Assembly (NCBI GenBank): GCA_026120035.1
Contig: JALRME010000017.1
Coordinates: 124,001 to 188,000 of the forward strand
Direction of reading: 5' to 3'
From: Coleophoma eucalyptorum
Lineage: Eukaryota; Ascomycota; Leotiomycetes; Helotiales; Dermateaceae
DNA: 64,000 nucleotides
The notes under the pieces: model-generated
What the model saw: the letters and a program-made list of their open reading frames with translations, nothing else
Databases searched by the model: none
Told to the model about the DNA's origin: nothing
Program-made: the position numbers and the translations under genes
In this document: in pieces, positions 33,600-45,167 of the stretch
Numbering within the stretch: the first letter of the stretch is position 1
Layout: every line of letters starts with the position of its first letter

Positions 33600-36186
33600 A
33601 TGAAAGAATCAATTATGGAGAGCTCGCCAGATACCAACATAAGACCATTCGAGTGTAAGGAGTGCTTCAAACGCTTCACTAGACGAGTATGTGGAGAATC
33701 TTGCTCGCGTTACCTTCTCCTCATGACAACATTTAGGAGAACTTGAAGCGGCATCAGCGTTCAGGTGTGTACATGGCTTTACCATAATCAAAATGCTCAT
33801 TTGAGAAGTCCATAGGACTACGGAATCAGTACAACACAACTGCCCTTATTGTGGAATTTACTTCTCTCGGGTGTCAGTTGAGCCTCGCATCAGCGTTGGA
33901 GGGATTGGCTAACTGAGTTTCAGTGACCTAGGAAAACGTCATATCAAAAGGTATCATCCGCTCTTAACGCGCAATGAGATAGAAGTAGGACAAGACGATT
34001 TTGAAGTTTCATCAATTCAGATTGACAATATACTTGATGATGCGGTAATGCCCCATTTCCAATGGACTGTACCATTGCCGGAGCTAACTATATCAAAATT
34101 TAGATATTAGAAGTAGGAAGTTCGCTTTCCTCAGGTAGCACTCCAGATTCATCACCAGTGTATGCTCAGGACAATCTGAAACCGAATTTTTTATTGAACA
34201 AGGTATAGGCTCTCTAAATATATCACGATCTACTTTGACAAGTACCACCCGACGCTTCCTATCATACACCTGCCAACATTTGATATCGCATCAACCGATA
34301 AGGCGTTAGTCCAGGCTCTTGCCTGCCTTGGTGCAGTGTATGACTCGCAGGAGAGTAGATATGATATAGGGATAAAGTTATTCGACGAAGGCTATGATTA
34401 TTTAATCAAATACGTATGCTGCGACCTTCAGGGATCTTCACGTGGAATTGAGGCTAACTAGTGCCTTGAAGGTTGGGGAAGATGGGTACAGATTCAAAGA
34501 GATTTGGGTATTTCAGGCCTTTCTCCTCCTTGAAGCTTTTGCAATCTATAGCTGTGATGATCGACTCTTTTTACTGGGTCAACAAATTCACCGCAATTTG
34601 GTGGATGGGGCTCGAAATTCCAAAATATTATGCGACAAGGCAGTCGACATAGATTTCGAAGGATCAGAACCCTATGGGCCATCTTCATGGCCAAGAGCTG
34701 ATGATAACTGGACTGTAGATGATCAATGGCATGCATATGTGGACCAAGAATCACGGAAAAGGTAAGATAAGATACAGAAAAAAACTCGACTCTGCTTACG
34801 GTCTCTAGAACAATCTATGCCCTGTATTTTCTTGATTCTCAACTGTCTATTATTTGTAACGTGAAACCACTCCTGTCAGCAATGGAGATCAAATATGAAC
34901 TTCCCTGTCCAGATCACATATGGTCAGCCCTGACGGCTGAAGCCTGGGATGAACTTCAACAAGTGCAGCCTTCATCATTCAATGAAAAGGATGACCCAAA
35001 CGGAAATATTGAGCCACGTCCAGCACAAGGTAATGTGTACGAAAGTATGAAGCACCTGCTCCATCCTGGACATATGAGTCAGCCTCTCAGATTTCTCTGG
35101 TATTCGCCATTTGCTGCCCTGATCCTGGTTATTCAGATTCAAATGATGTTAAGAGAGTTGACGAACGCGAGTATATTTCTATACAGAAATATACGTGCGG
35201 GTGACTCGAAACATAATCTGTATGTTCTATATCAGCCATGTGGTACTAATTACGCTCTTAACAAACTCCAGAAGCATGATTGACGAAAGTGCCCGGGGCC
35301 CAATATTAAACGCTCTGCACAACTTAGGTGGTAAGTACAGAAGCGGCGAACAATAGGGTATTGCTGATTGTGCGAAGACATTATGCCGAAGAGACAGACT
35401 ATAGAAGGAGAGGATTCGTCAGAGACCTCTCCTAGCCATTCAGCGTATAAATTGAATGGGAATCTGTGGCATTCAATTTGGACAATCTGGCATTATACTT
35501 TTATTGCATTGACTCACCAGGACGCCTTGCTGTCTACGGGAATTGTTGAATTGAGTATTCCAGCCGCCATTTCAAGTAAGTCTCCATGGCCCGTTAGAGT
35601 TGCATCATTAACAAGTAAAAGCTGCTTGGGAACTAGGCAAACCGCGAGCTAAAAGCCATCGGGATGTGTACAGCGACCAAGATATTTTTCGCCTGGTATG
35701 TTGGAGGATTCTAAACCGAGTGCAGCGGAAATCTAATTCCAGCAGCTTCATAGCTTTGAGCAAATATTATGCAGCATGGACAATCCACCGACCTGGTTAG
35801 TGGAAGAAGAGCAAAGACTCATATGCTTAGAAGATCCGTTCATAACTATACTTAATTTTAAAACATGCATGGTAGGGTGGCGACTCATACGTTTGATGAT
35901 GCTCAATCTGGATCAAGGAGGTGGTGCTTCTGAAAGTTCGAGTGCCTTTGAGGCACCAACTCGATCCGTATTGCTGAGAATCTATGCAGCTATTATGCGT
36001 GATGAGAACTCAACTGGTGAGAGAATGGTACCCAATATAAATAATATGGCCAGTGGAAGAGATGAGCTTTGGTACCTGGAATGGGCACATCGAACCTTTC
36101 GAAAGCGGAGTGCCTGGCCAGTTGGGGAATGGATAGGAGCGGTACTCAAAGAGTCTCTTGATGAGGCAATGTGGAGTTCAGTATGA
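33600..36186 (+). CDS. Transcription factor with two C2H2 fingers and fungal_trans domain
   Basis: The start is ATG 33600. Exons 33600-33686, 33737-33764 and one from 33830 join in phase and encode two adjacent fingers. Finger 1 is CKECFKRFTRRENLKRH with a second His after QRSVQ; finger 2 is CPYCGIYFSR..LGKRHIKRYH. After a linker and further introns, the fungal_trans part begins IYFDKYHPTLPIIHLPTFD (near 34230) and continues through FQAFLLLEAFAIYS (near 34510), FLDSQLSIICN (near 34830) and an exon ending at TGA 36184-36186. Later splice sites are approximate; I saw no certain break. This Adr1-like layout goes with GGAG-type DNA sites, which fits the motif found in its own and neighbouring promoters. 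It is probably the cluster regulator. Confidence 0.83.
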
Positions 36187-36231
36187 AAATATAATCTAGA
36201 TTCAAACAAAACTCAAGATTGGTGTTTGCTT

Positions 36232-37036
36232 CTAAAACGTTCCGTCATAATCCGGGTATGTTCCACCAGGCTCATCATGAACAACAGGGTCTCCAGCAAT
36301 CTTTACGAAGATCGGATCGGATCTGACCATCATGTAATATTCATGCACAATAGGGTGTTTTGCAGCCCAGTATTTGGTGAAAACCTAGAAGATATCAGTA
36401 CATCTGGGAGAAATCAAGTCATTATGGAGTAAGGCCAAGTCATGTCATACAAATTGGTAACCTCTTGCCAACCCAGAAACAACAAACAAATCGGCCATGG
36501 TCAAAGTATCCCCAACTAAAAACTTCTTGCCAGTGATTTCTTTTTCAATAGATCTCACCGTCAGCTCACAGTTACCCTCGAGCTCTATCAACTTTTCAGG
36601 GCTTGCAGTCGAGCGTCCAATTATGGGGTTTATCCACGCCATGATTGGTGGAAGTAATTCATAGTTCGTAAACGAAGCCCACCTCAGGACAGTAGTTTCT
36701 TCTCTTAGACCTGAACCACATAGAGTAGTCTGAGGGTCCTGCTTTGCCACTTTCTAAATGTTAGTTGGTCCAGTGGGGGTTAAAATGAATCGACTTACAA
36801 AACCATGACACTGCAATGCTTTCATAAACACAGAATCCATCGGCAGTTTCGAACGCTGGGACTTTTCCCGTGTGAAACTTGGATAAGTAAGCTTCCCCAA
36901 CGCCGTCATGATCCAGGTATACTTTGCCAGGCAATGCTGTAACAATTTCGACGTCTAGCTTGTTGTACTCTACAATGTAGAGTGCCATAGTAGACCGTGG
37001 GGCCTTGGGGTAGGTATAAAGCTTCCCGAAAGACAT
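36232..37036 (-). CDS. Glutathione S-transferase-like protein (eEF1B-gamma type)
   Basis: Three exons, 37036-36799, 36749-36451 and 36384-36232, join in frame to 229 residues. The N-terminal thioredoxin-like half has GKVPAFETADGFCVYESIA (a cis-Pro and an E-S pair that binds glutathione in this class). The C-terminal helical half has GKKFLVGDTLTMADLFV and KYWAAKHP. The best match in layout is the fungal GST group related to elongation factor 1B-gamma. Possible roles are conjugation or detoxification of a cluster intermediate, or glutathione removal. It shares a divergent 766 bp promoter with the SDR gene, which contains the cluster motif. Its stop lies 45 bp from the convergent regulator's stop. 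Confidence 0.9.
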
Positions 37037-37802
37037 TTTGAAATTTTATTTGATAAGAATAACTGCTTACGCTATGGAAGAGGATGTAGTTGTCGATAAT
37101 TATGGATGAGGAACTGGTGAGGGTCGGTTAGTACAACACCGGCGGGTTTGTCTTCTAGCTAACGTCGCGCTGAGTTAAGTTACACGAAGTCGAAACGCAT
37201 CAAGGTGATGCTTATCCCATTCACAGCGGCTTTGTGAATTCCCGGTATCAAACTTCAAGTTCCCTGATCGGAGTCGTGCCGTCAGATGTCTCATGATGCA
37301 TTTACGAAATGAGGATTTGGGCGGAGCTCTCGCAGGAGAGGGAGCTCCACTTAGATTTCCTTGTACAAATGTCCTGAAAGTTGCAGCATATTGTAGGCAC
37401 CCTTCCACTCTTGTCTTCGCTAAATTATGTTTCTAGTGGAGCCCCAACTTTCCATCCTACAAATGATATGCTGGCATATACACCCCATCGTACTCCGCAT
37501 TGCATACCGATCGATATTTGAGGTACGGTAGCTGCACCTGACATCGGTCTGTTGGCAGTCGACATTTCTTGAACTGACGGGAACAAGATACTTGGCTCCG
37601 GCATTGCATATCAGGAACTCATTAGAGTTTGATTACTCATGCGCATTCAAACGCTGAGTGGTCCTATTAACACCGGTAAGACCGCACCTGACTCAGCATA
37701 TGATCTATCGGCTCCTCTGGAAAAGCCATTGCATTCACACATATTTGCCCTTCATCATAAAAGAGCCTCCTTTCCCTACACCAAGTGTCGTCAAACCACA
37801 AG
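37037..37802. promoter_or_regulatory. Divergent promoter of the GST-like and SDR genes
   Basis: 766 bp with the cluster motif at 37341-37350, a nearby CGGAGCTCT at 37323 and a half-site GTGGAG at 37436. No gene seen inside. Confidence 0.55.
37341..37350 (-). promoter_or_regulatory. Cluster motif, copy C (GTGGAGCTCC on the minus strand)
   Basis: The plus strand reads GGAGCTCCAC. It lies 305 bp upstream of the GST-like start and about 450 bp upstream of the SDR start. Confidence 0.55.
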
Positions 37803-38917
37803 ATGGCCTTCTCGTAAGTGTAGGATCAGAATCAGAATTATCGTGGATGCTCTAACAATATTCCAGGTGTGTTTTAGTGACTGGCGCAACTGGTTTCATT
37901 GGGGCTCATGTCGTTGACAACCTTCTAAGTCGTGGCATTAAAGTGCGAGCAGCTGCCCGATCAAGAAGTAAAGCTGAGGCCATGATGGCAACGAGGCCGT
38001 CTGCGAAGTCAATTTTAGAGTTTGTTTATATCGGCGATATGGCAAAAACCGGTGTCTTTGACCAGGCAATAGAAGGTGTGGATGCCGTGATACATGTAGC
38101 AAGTGTAAGTACTACTCCGACATAAGTTTACTGGCGTCGCAATAACACTTTTTCGCAGCCTCTCAATTTTTCAGTGGCAGACAAAGAGAGAGAAATCATC
38201 ATACCGGCCATCAACGGAGTGCGCTCTATTCTGCAAGCCGCAGCTAAGAACAATATCAAACGTTTTGTAATGACCTCTTCTTTTGGTGCCATAATGGATA
38301 TGACCCGTGAGAAGGACACCCCGTGGGTCTACACTGCAGAAGACTGGAACCCAGTAACCTATGCGGAAGCCATAGGCCCGTCAGCAACACCCCCAGATGC
38401 ATATCGTGCGTCGAAGAAGTTTGCAGAACAAGAGGCCTGGAAATTCATGGCGCAAGAAAAGCCAGCCTTTGATTTGGTAACATTGTGTCCCTCCATGGTC
38501 TTTGGACCTATGGCGCATCCAGTTGACTCGATTGATACACTAAACGAGTCGAACGATCGACTGTGGAAGGCCGCTTCAGGCTCAGGACCTCTACCTCCTG
38601 CACGTTTTAACTTCTGGATAGACGTGAGAGATTTGGCTGAAATACACGTCCAAGCACTTCTAAGTCCAAACACTGGAGGGAAGCGTTATTTGCCTGTGTC
38701 CTCTCAAAAGTTTTCATATCAACTTGCATCGGAGATTATGAGGGAAAATTTCCCTGCGGAGAAGGATAGAATCGGCTCGGGTGTACAAGAGATCAACAAA
38801 AATGTTGATATTGATAGATCTCCTATCACGAAAGATTTCAATGTCGAGTATCGAGACTTCAAAGACACGATAGTAGATTTCCTCAAACAAGCTTATTTGT
38901 TAGAAATGGCTAAGTGA
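37803..38917 (+). CDS. Extended SDR, NAD(P)-dependent dihydroflavonol/ketone reductase type
   Basis: Three exons, 37803-37813 (only 11 bases, MAFS), 37867-38104 and 38159-38917, join in frame to 335 residues. This tiny first exon is the only in-frame join using the GTAAGT donor at 37814. The cofactor motif is TGATGFIGAHVV near residue 10. The active site has S-S in VMTSSFGAIMD and YRASK with the catalytic Tyr and Lys. The layout is that of the dihydroflavonol-4-reductase/methylglyoxal reductase (Gre2) branch, which reduces aldehydes or ketones with NADPH in the cytosol. It belongs to the motif-sharing cluster. Confidence 0.9.
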
Positions 38918-39176
38918 GTTTAAATATATATTTTTTTCAGATTATGCTCTTGACGGCTACTTCGATAACGTATGTCCGTGGCTAAGTGTAGGTCAGAGGG
39001 TTTGTACAGCTTTTCTATATTATCACAAGCTTTACCTCTCAAGTCATGGTACCAGCCCAATATTCACAGAAGCTTAATAAAGGAGAAGTATGTATAAGTT
39101 GCTTTATAACAAACGGCCTTTCGCTGAAGAAGCATACACCAGCCAATACAAATTCGCTATATTCGCCTTCACAGAA
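38918..39176. other. Convergent intergenic region
   Basis: Short AT-rich gap between the SDR stop and the metallopeptidase stop. No gene. Confidence 0.5.
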
Positions 39177-40165
39177 TCAGTCAAACTTGCCAATAGTACG
39201 TGCCTTTAGCTTTCTCAGATTGAATCTGCTTGCAGTGTGCCTCCAGAAATCTCGCATCATCCAGATGTCAAAGTCAGTTATAACTGTAGAGGAACCAGCG
39301 TTCATAATAAAGCTAGTAATGCCAGTCGGTGTCCAGTCATAGAAATCATCGAGAGCAAGTGTATGACCCTATATTGTCAGTATTGATATATTCGTTATGT
39401 TTGGGTAACCTACAAATTCATGAAGCCAAATATGAGGACTGTCAAGTGCACCCAAAAAGTACTCGCTTCCAACCCGTTGGCCCCAGTCTCCACCGGCGCC
39501 ACCTTGCATACCAGCTGTAAGCCATAAAGACATATCGTAATGTCGATCGGCTCCACCAGTGCAAGCAGAATAGTCATTGTCTTGGTGGAAGAACCTTCCA
39601 CACGCCGGATCACACTCTGGTATGCCAGTGGAATCGACGGTGGTGTGGACGTCAATACCTGAAACAGACCCCTCGAGCTGACTTTTGTCTTTGACAGCCC
39701 ATCCTACAACACTGACAGGCACTTCATCAAAGGGCCAACCCATGAAACCAGTCAGTTGGTCAGTCCACTTTCGGACGTTTGTTTTGAGAGAACTTTCGAT
39801 TGCGGTTCGATCGGCTTCGGTCACTGATGCATCTGAATCCCATCGTACGCAAAAGTTTAATGTTCTTCCCCGAAATTAGCTTATTTTCAATACAATGGAA
39901 CAATAAATTACCCATTGGATGCCATCAGGATGTCATATCCATAGTTTTTGAATCCAAGGAGGTCACCGTTGTTATAAGTCTCGGAAACATGGTCCCAGAC
40001 CTCTTGAAGTGGTGTCACGAGCTCTGAAGGCGGACTCCAAGCTGTCTGTCTTTTGTCGAGCGTTTTTGCCCATACATCACCATTCAAATCACGATCGTCG
40101 CCTGCTCGAGCAGCCGTGGCAGCACCACATAGTACTGTGAAAGTCAAAAATTCAAGAAGCTTCAT
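39177..40165 (-). CDS. Secreted zinc metallopeptidase-like protein (HExxH)
   Basis: Three exons, 40165-39912, 39864-39414 and 39368-39177, join in frame to 298 residues. A signal peptide (MKLLEFLTFTVLCGAATAA) is followed by a short propeptide ending in KR. The zinc motif HEFGHT is created by splicing: exon 2 ends after HEF and exon 3 begins GHT. LALDDFYDWTPTG and SFIMNAGSSTVITDFD follow, where a third metal ligand would lie, and WMMRDFWRH ends the core. Cys-rich ECDPACGRFFHQD precedes. The family is common in ascomycete secretomes, but I do not know a characterised member. Likely an extracellular peptidase. Confidence 0.85.
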
Positions 40166-40270
40166 TTTGAAAGTAGGAATGAGAATTTGAAAACACAGTG
40201 GAAAACGAGTGGAAAAAATTAGAGTCTACCGTGAAATGAGGAAGGTATGTTTGGGTTGGAATTGGCTTGC

Positions 40271-40277
40271 TTATATA
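40271..40277 (-). promoter_or_regulatory. TATA-like box of the metallopeptidase gene
   Basis: TATATAA on the minus strand, about 106 bp upstream of ATG 40165. Confidence 0.45.
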
Positions 40278-40835
40278 AATATTTTTGAATTGTGTAGAAC
40301 TAGAAACCGCTTGAAGTTACTGTGAGTGAATATGAATCAGGCTTGGTATTTTCTACCTGCAACAAGCTTGCCAAGAACTGAATTGTTTATATTTCCCCAC
40401 CATTCGATGGTTAAAAGCAAAACTCTTGGAATTTTACATCTGATGGACAAATAGTTTGTTTCGCCCATAGTATTCTTCTTGGCTTTGGTCACACTCGGCA
40501 GATTCGCAAGTCGCTTAAGTTTCACTCGGCGTGCCCAGCCGACAAGCGCAGGGTCTATGGAAATTACTCGTTCGTGATGATAATTTTCAAACTGGGAAGC
40601 CAAGGCATTCTATCTCTAATTTCGATTGTAGATTAAATAAATACTGATATAATTCCTCCTGAAAAATTATTAGGTCCCTCGGTTAAACACCGGCCAGCAC
40701 GCGCCGCATTAGAACAAACCCAGAACTTATATGGATAACTTTCACGTTCTGTCCACATTCTAACGTTGGGCGAAAAAGAAAGGAAAAGGAAAATATACAT
40801 GCCGCTATGCATCTGGCAACCAGAAATAAGCAAAA
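40278..40835. other. Intergenic, no gene seen
   Basis: Promoter side of the metallopeptidase gene and 3' flank of the MDR gene. The small minus-strand frame at 40337-40603 shows nothing recognisable. Confidence 0.4.
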
Positions 40836-41870
40836 CTATGCCCAATTTCTATCGTATGTCCCGGAAGCAACGTCAACAACAATCTTGCCCTTCGCTCTTC
40901 CCGTCTTGAGCTTCTCAAAGGCTTTTGGTGCCTCCCCGAAAGGAACCTTGGAATCTATCAAAGCCTTGATTTTGCCTTCCTTTACCCACGTCACGATCTG
41001 AGTCAAGCTTTCCTCATTCGGTGATGGCCAAAACCCCTCCAGATTCCTCTTGATACCACCGAGAAAGCTGGGAGTCATTTTAACCTTGATTTTCTCCCCC
41101 AAACCATGCAAAGAAAGATCTCCTGCGACCTTGACATAAACGGCACCTGGCTTCAGGTACTCATGAGAGTGCCACCATAACTTCTTGTCCTGCCCGACGT
41201 TGTCCACTGCATGGTCGAACTTCTGCTTGCAAGCTTTCAAAGCTTCAAGTACGTTGTCGTTTTTGTAATCAATAACTTCGTCGGCACCAAGGCTTTTGCA
41301 TAAATCCACATTTGCCGTCGAACATGTTGTCGTTACATGGCACCCCACAGCCTTTGCCATCTGAATTCCGAACATTCCAGTTCCACCAGAGCCACCATTG
41401 ATGAAAAGTTTATCACCTGATTTGACTCTAGGTACAATAGACTGATAAGCGGTTAATCCAGCGACTGCAAGGCAAGCCGCTTGAACAGGGTCAACTCCCT
41501 CTGGAATAACTGTGCAAGTGGCAGACTGGGACAGTGCAAATTCAGATAGAGCGCCACCAGTTAAAGGTGACCCAGCAGCTCCAAAAACAAGTTGACCAGG
41601 TTTCAAAGATGAATCCTTCGCAGGAGTCACAATCACACCGGCAAAATCAACCCCTGGCGTTGCCAGTTTTGGACGGACTAATCGCCCGACAACTGGCATC
41701 TCCGCTAGCTTGTAATCAACCGGGTTAAGCGATGCTGCGATAATCTGGATTAAGTGTTGGTTATGCTTTGGTATTGGCAAAGAGGTGGAGTTGAGCTTTA
41801 GATTATTCTCAAGGCCACCTTTCGTACTAGAGTACTGCCATATCCGCATCGTGGTTGGGAGAGTCGTCAT
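40836..41870 (-). CDS. MDR superfamily oxidoreductase (quinone oxidoreductase/ToxD-like)
   Basis: A single exon of 344 residues. An N-terminal GroES-like domain (SLNPVDYKLAEMP, TPGVDFAGVIV) is followed by a Rossmann fold with GGSGGTGMFGIQMAK near residue 155 for NADPH binding and GADEVIDYK further on. The structural-zinc Cys ladder of classical alcohol dehydrogenases is absent, so this is the zinc-independent enoyl/quinone reductase type. It lies beyond the motif-sharing cluster, and I see no motif copy in its promoter. The substrate is unknown. Confidence 0.92.
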   Translation of the reverse strand: MTTLPTTMRIWQYSSTKGGLENNLKLNSTSLPIPKHNQHLIQIIAASLNPVDYKLAEMPVVGRLVRPKLATPGVDFAGVIVTPAKDSSLKPGQLVFGAAGSPLTGGALSEFALSQSATCTVIPEGVDPVQAACLAVAGLTAYQSIVPRVKSGDKLFINGGSGGTGMFGIQMAKAVGCHVTTTCSTANVDLCKSLGADEVIDYKNDNVLEALKACKQKFDHAVDNVGQDKKLWWHSHEYLKPGAVYVKVAGDLSLHGLGEKIKVKMTPSFLGGIKRNLEGFWPSPNEESLTQIVTWVKEGKIKALIDSKVPFGEAPKAFEKLKTGRAKGKIVVDVASGTYDRNWA

Positions 41871-43173
41871 AGTTTTAGATTTTAGTACTGTGGGTATATG
41901 AAGTTGTTAATTAAACACTAATTCGATAATATTCACAAACATTGGGAGGCTTCAGTATATATATATACGCGAAGAACTCCCTCGGTCTTTTTGAATTATG
42001 GTTCGTGGTTGGTGCTATAACACTTGAAGGCGGGTACGTACGAAGTGTAGCATTTATGACGTGATGACTAACCTAGCGAAAGCGATATGAATGCGAAAGA
42101 GCACATGTTGCTATTCGTGTTGGGGTCAGCCACACCATCGGAAATTCAATCGAGCCGACGGCGAAATCTCACAGCCAATCTGGTTGCGAACAACGGACTG
42201 GCAAAGTCCGGTTGGCAATTCATGGCAATCCGAGGAATAATGTCCGCCTCTAAGTGACAGCTTCTTGGAGATAGTGGGTTGGAATCAGGCGACAAGCACA
42301 GCTAGTATTTATTTCGCATTAAATCCGAAGGTATAGAGTAGCGTACGGCTAAATAAGAGGAACACAGTTCCAGCCTCGTCTGAAAGTGGGCATCACTTAA
42401 CTCGTCGCTTCGGTTCGGTGTAAAAAGTCGCTGGATTGCAGCGATGCGGGGATTTAAGACGCGCAAAGTCCCGCACCCCACTATTAAATGTTGGTGCATG
42501 TCTACAGATTCTTAAGTTATCACGCAAAATGAATAAAGAGAACCCAAGCTGTAGATGCAAGTTAGCTACTCCCCGCAATTCCGTGGGCTGATGTCTATCA
42601 CGCAACCCCAATCATCTGAAATGTTTTCCAAGTTCCCAGGGCGTTCCATTTGCAAACGTGGAGGACATTCGTGGGTACCCATGGAGGATCGCTGTTCAGC
42701 TATAAGTATATTTCGCTGATCCAAGATCTGATGTAGATGCAGACCAGCCGGGAGTATCCGATGGCGAAGGGGAATTGTGAAGCGAGGCGCAACTTGATTC
42801 GATGCATGGTACATATGGGGCTACTCGTAAACTCTTGTGCCAGTTATATATCTGGAGTAGTCCCATGGAGTCAGGGAACCCGCGCGAACAATAAGTGGCA
42901 TGAGCCGATGTCAACCGTCAAGTTAGATATTTGTCAGGCGATGACACTGCACGAAGCACCTTATCACCCTATCTTATCTCTTCGTCGCCGTCGGTTGTCC
43001 CGTGTCCCTCCACTCTTCGCCCACCTTTCACCCACTACTTCCACTCTTGTCTATGTAGTCCAGCGCCATTAGTATAGAATATAATGAATAAGTTCTGGGC
43101 CTATTTCACCCAGTATGATCATTGTCATGATAACTTCACTTACCACCCATTGAAACGCAATTGTCTATTCAGA
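41871..43173. other. Divergent intergenic region of 1.3 kb
   Basis: It separates the MDR gene (minus) from the Rieske gene (plus). A TA repeat near 41956-41967 may be the TATA box of the MDR gene. The last 150 bp before the Rieske start are CT-rich with TTATC (GATA-type) sequences near 42960-42980. No gene domain was found; an in-frame ATG at 43084 is discussed with the Rieske gene. Confidence 0.45.
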
Positions 43174-44527
43174 ATGTGGCGCCGTTTCCTTAGTTCCGCT
43201 CCAGAGGAGCCATCCAAACCGGCACCGGTGCGGAGTCTACCAGCGTCATGGTACCGCTCCCCGGAGATGTATCAGCTCGAGCGGCGTGCAATCTTTTCTC
43301 GCCGATGGATGATTGTTACGCATTCTCTCAGATTCGTTCAGCCGGGCGATTATCTATCCTTTACTCAGGCAAATATCTCATTCTTCCTCGTCCGAGATCG
43401 CGATGGCAAAATCAATGGTTTCCATAACGCATGCCGCCACCGAGCTTATCCAGTGGTACAGGCTCGGTGCGGTACTGCCAGTATCCTAAGTTGCAAGTAC
43501 CATGGCTGGTCTTATGGCCTGAAAGGAAACCTCTCCAAGGCTCCAAGATTCGACACAGTGGAAGGCTTCGATAAGAGCCAGCACAGTCTACTACCTGTTA
43601 ATGTCCACATCGATAAGGCCGGATTTGTTTGGGTGAATCTGCAAGCGGGGGAGCCGGAGTTAAAATGGGACGATGATTTCAAAGGGGTGGACGAGCATGA
43701 TAAAATGAAGGGTTTCGATTTTGCCGAAGAATTCACTTTCGACCATTATTGGGAAATGGACGTGGATGCGAATTGGAAAGCATTGGTTGACAACTACAAC
43801 GAGTGTTACCATTGTCCTACATCCCATCCACTCATCGCCGGCGTTTCAGATTTAACCCAGTATCGAGTTGAGCCCAAGGCGGGACTCATGGAGCACCACA
43901 TTGTCAATAAGTCTCAGTCCCCTGGTCAGTTTCGCCGCAGCATCATGTTTTACTTCCCGCATACTTCAGTCACAGTCACGTAAGATCACCTTCAAATCCT
44001 GATGACTAGGTTCTCTCTTTTATCAAGGAAACATGCTAAATGTATTAGTGAGCACTTCTTTTATATCCAACGCATGATACCCGTCACAGCCACGACGAGC
44101 AAGATTGAGTACGAAGTCTTCCGACATAAGAACGCTTCCGATGATGAATTCGAAAAGATCACTGGCTTCTACAAGCAAGTCCTCGAGGAAGATAAGCAGC
44201 TTTGCAACGCTGCACAGGAGAATTTGAATGCTGGAATTTATGTGAACGGCGAGCTTCATCCCGAGAAGGAAAATGTAAGGCCTTTAGCGCAATCGACTTT
44301 CTCCTACTAACTTTGCTGCCCAGGGTCCGATCCATTTTCAAACTACCGTAAAAAACGATGTCATGGGACACCGCAAGAAGGAGGAGCAGCAGGGCGGGCA
44401 GAAAATCTGGCCAGCAGTCCCGAAGCCAGTTGGAGAGATGATATCAGAAAAGTTGAACGAGGAGGAGATGTTCTGCTCAAAGCTCGAATCGGAAGGCTGT
44501 GTAGCCAATCCAGAGCTGGCTTGGTAG
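43174..44527 (+). CDS. Rieske-type oxygenase, choline-monooxygenase-like
   Basis: Exons 43174-43979, 44049-44274 and 44324-44527 join in frame to 411 residues from ATG 43174. ATG 43084 would add 30 residues without family likeness, so I prefer the inner start ([10 protein letters not shown]). The Rieske [2Fe-2S] ligands are CRH and CKYH, 17 residues apart, near residues 88-112. The mononuclear iron site is [14 protein letters not shown] with the usual two His. The C-terminal part ([20 protein letters not shown]) is the ring-hydroxylase/CMO catalytic fold. Such enzymes need a separate reductase and oxidise quaternary amines or aromatic rings. None is seen nearby. Confidence 0.9.
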
Positions 44528-45167
44528 AGTTTCGACAGCAAGTGGCAAGCGAAGATCTCGACTTGTCAATGAGCTCCACTCACCAGGTCCCAGCAGTATT
44601 CTATCCCGGAATGAGTTTGTCTTTATGAACAAATAATTGTTTCCAGGTTGTTATCATTCAAAATATTTTTGGCATGGCTAGGTGGCTACCTCAAAATTGG
44701 GGTCATTGGTTAGAAATGTATGCGGGATTGGTGTTTTGGTTGTATTTGGGCCTCGGTTATGATACAAATGGTTTCCCACTTATCCAAGGAGTTAGAAGCG
44801 CGGACATTGAATCTGTAAGCTTGAAGACATTAGCTCGATTTAGATACTTACGAATCTATCTATATCTCTTAATCACGTGTTCCAATATCCCTCTCCAGAG
44901 TGAGTTCTCTCATTCAAATCACCAACTATAGGCTGGATTAATGCCTTCACGAGTCTTGTGATAATTTCTATGAAGGAGAATCCACACAGAAATTGAGTCT
45001 ATTGCTGACTGTAATTCATTATTATTGACTCTACTTCGCATATCTCCACCGAACTTGCGATATATATTTTATCATGAGTCGCCACCCCTTACTAACTTGT
45101 TGGCTGACAATTTAATTCAATACTACTTTCATTCCCCTGGACATGCGGTAAATTCAGCTTGAATTGC
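44528..45167. other. Convergent intergenic region
   Basis: AT-rich gap between the Rieske and methyltransferase stops. The 85-codon plus-strand frame at 44674-44931 lacks any domain. Confidence 0.45.

Noticed and set aside
37639..37802. Upstream starts for the SDR gene
   Set aside because: They cannot be joined in the right phase with the GTAAGT donor; only ATG 37803 gives an in-frame TGATGFIG motif.
43084..43173. Longer start for the Rieske gene
   Set aside because: The extra 30 residues look unlike family members; MWRRFLSS at 43174 fits better.
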